Assembly (NCBI GenBank): GCA_038237435.1
Contig: JBBRYT010000003.1
Span: forward strand, 186,001 to 250,000
Length of the DNA stretch: 64,000 nucleotides
Direction of reading: 5' to 3'
Source: JACCTI01 sp038237435
GTDB taxonomy: Bacteria > Verrucomicrobiota > Verrucomicrobiia > Chthoniobacterales > UBA10450
Made by a program: the position numbers and the translations under genes. The notes under the pieces were generated by a model, which saw only the letters and a list, made by a program, of their open reading frames with translations, made no database searches and was not told the DNA's origin. Position 1 is the first letter of the stretch; every line of letters begins with the position of its first letter. Positions 63,498-64,000 of the stretch are shown here, in pieces.

Positions 63498-63602
63498 ATG
63501 TGTTAAACGGAAGACGAAGAGCCGCCCCGAATTATTCAGAGCAAAGCCATAACTAATTCGTTAGCCGCGGGCTTTTTGCGCGCCTCGCCTAACGAGTAGT
63601 TC

Positions 63603-64000
63603 TCAGGAATGTTCGTCGAGGTGGACGTCGTAGCGGCGCGCGCGGCCCAGGGCTTCCGCGGCTTCCTGCGCCCGTCCCGCTTTGCTCAACAATTCGCCGA
63701 ACAATTTCCACGAATCGGCGCGGTACCATTGTTCGTGCAGACATTGCCGCAGCTCGAGGATGGCGGCGTCGGTTGAGCCGACCTCGTCGAGCAACTTGAT
63801 GTAACGCTTTTCGATTGACCAATTCGGCGGGCCGGTGCGCGAGGCGAGTCGCATGCGAAGCAAATTCGCACGGCCGCTTTCTTTACTCTCCAAAATTGCG
63901 AGCAACTCATACGCTTGTGCCTCGACCAGCGGCATTTTCGTCGCGCGTTCCAAGAGTGCGTGCGCGGCGGCAAAGTCATTTTGTTTCACGGCCACGGCGG
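63603..64000 (-). CDS. TPR-repeat protein, C-terminal part (cut by window edge)
   Basis: At least 130 residues of helical repeats (AHALLERATKMPLVEAQAYE, SWKLFGELLSKAGRAQEAAE) ending LDEHS at 63603. The reading frame is open to the window edge, and the first possible start (GTG 63995) is probably internal. A motif copy with the GTAGT extension lies directly after the stop (63587-63600). Confidence 0.7.
   Translation of the reverse strand, partial: AVAVKQNDFAAAHALLERATKMPLVEAQAYELLAILESKESGRANLLRMRLASRTGPPNWSIEKRYIKLLDEVGSTDAAILELRQCLHEQWYRADSWKLFGELLSKAGRAQEAAEALGRARRYDVHLDEHS

Larger units (their letters stand above)
808..63596. repeat. Dispersed 10-bp motif family GCCTAACGAG / CTCGTTAGGC
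   Basis: At least 34 exact copies by manual count: 20 reading GCCTAACGAG on the plus strand and 14 reading its reverse complement. Examples are 1432, 3132, 5360, 6424, 9814, 12056, 13444, 14882, 16800, 19057, 23282, 25237, 31065, 34258, 40993, 45916, 51711, 56682, 58810, 62316 and 63587 (first base). T commonly follows, and GTAGT appears in gene-end copies. Frequent variants are GCCTAACGAA and GCCTAACAAG. Copies occur inside genes in three frames (encoding PNE, LT, SLG, LVR) and in spacers. Function unknown. Confidence 0.9.

Noticed and set aside
808..63596. Motif as telomere-like TTAGGC repeat
   Set aside because: The hexamer TTAGGC is part of it, but copies are single, dispersed and share four more bases (CTCG), so a telomere comparison does not hold.
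808..63596. Motif as a Chi or KOPS-type polar sequence
   Set aside because: Plus and minus orientations are both frequent (about 20 to 14) and interleaved, without the strong strand bias such signals show. One replichore alone cannot fully exclude it.
1..64000. A defence island, secondary-metabolite cluster or prophage
   Set aside because: I looked for nucleases, methyltransferases, reverse transcriptases, large synthases and phage structural genes and found none beyond the orphan AbiEii-like protein.

Overview
The window looks like a chromosomal segment of a moderately GC-rich, Gram-negative, aerobically respiring bacterium, most probably a member of the Verrucomicrobiota (Chthoniobacter/Spartobacteria-like). 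This placement is inference. It rests on LL-diaminopimelate aminotransferase (dapL), a sigma factor paired with a Ser/Thr kinase-TPR protein, the hopanoid genes hpnH-shc, a prepilin-like protein, LamG-repeat surface protein architecture and typical verrucomicrobial palindromic spacers. No 16S rRNA gene is present to settle it. The segment is mostly core metabolism and cell biology. I see no transposase, integrase, phage module or CRISPR array.

Layout. 1-11.1 kb (minus strand): a compact complex I operon nuoD-(BamE-like lipoprotein)-nuoEF-G-H-I-J-K-L-M-N. Most junctions overlap or abut, nuoE and nuoF are fused, and nuoABC are absent upstream, where a TonB-like gene with its own terminator sits. 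11.8-15.2 kb (plus): fabD, a lycopene-cyclase-domain protein, a frameshifted STAS gene (minus), yqeY and ispD. 15.2-21.5 kb (minus): heptosyltransferase, phosphoesterase, TPR protein, an ABC exporter pair, acylphosphatase and three unknown exported proteins in an overlapping cluster. 21.6-25.1 kb: eno-ftsB, prfB with its programmed frameshift, and a SprT-like gene. 25.1-36.7 kb: cysteine desulfurase, cysE, glgB, a prepilin, xseA-ruvB, an RsbW-like kinase, an AraC regulator and purH. 36.7-43.5 kb: a 1069-aa propeller/LamG surface protein, then an ECF-like sigma factor and a frameshifted Ser/Thr kinase-TPR gene. 43.6-54.4 kb: membrane protein, two peptidases, MarC, CoA-binding protein, hpnH-shc and a hybrid histidine kinase. 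54.4-64 kb: SOD, an orphan nucleotidyltransferase-like protein, dapL, a sigma-like/membrane pair, a CAU tRNA, MaoC, an acyltransferase/acyl-ligase fusion, a frameshifted MFS transporter, a PRC-barrel protein and a TPR gene cut by the edge.

The most striking signal is not a gene. A 10-bp motif, GCCTAACGAG (reverse complement CTCGTTAGGC), often extended to GCCTAACGAGT or GCCTAACGAGTAGT, occurs at least 34 times exactly by my manual count. Chance would give roughly 0.1. It appears in both orientations, inside genes in several reading frames and at gene ends, where it often supplies the stop codon. Dozens of one-mismatch relatives (AACGAA, AACAAG) accompany it. It is nearly absent from the 36.7-40.9 kb surface-protein region. 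It behaves like a DNA uptake or genome-signature sequence that I cannot match to anything described.

A second layer is a set of palindromic spacers: a 143-bp inverted-repeat element between araC and purH, a shorter relative into which both prfB and the SprT gene run, a 128-bp palindrome ahead of prfB, and a repeat beside the tRNA. Three genes (STAS, kinase-TPR, MFS) are each broken by a single-base indel, two of them in A-runs, so assembly error must be excluded before calling them pseudogenes.
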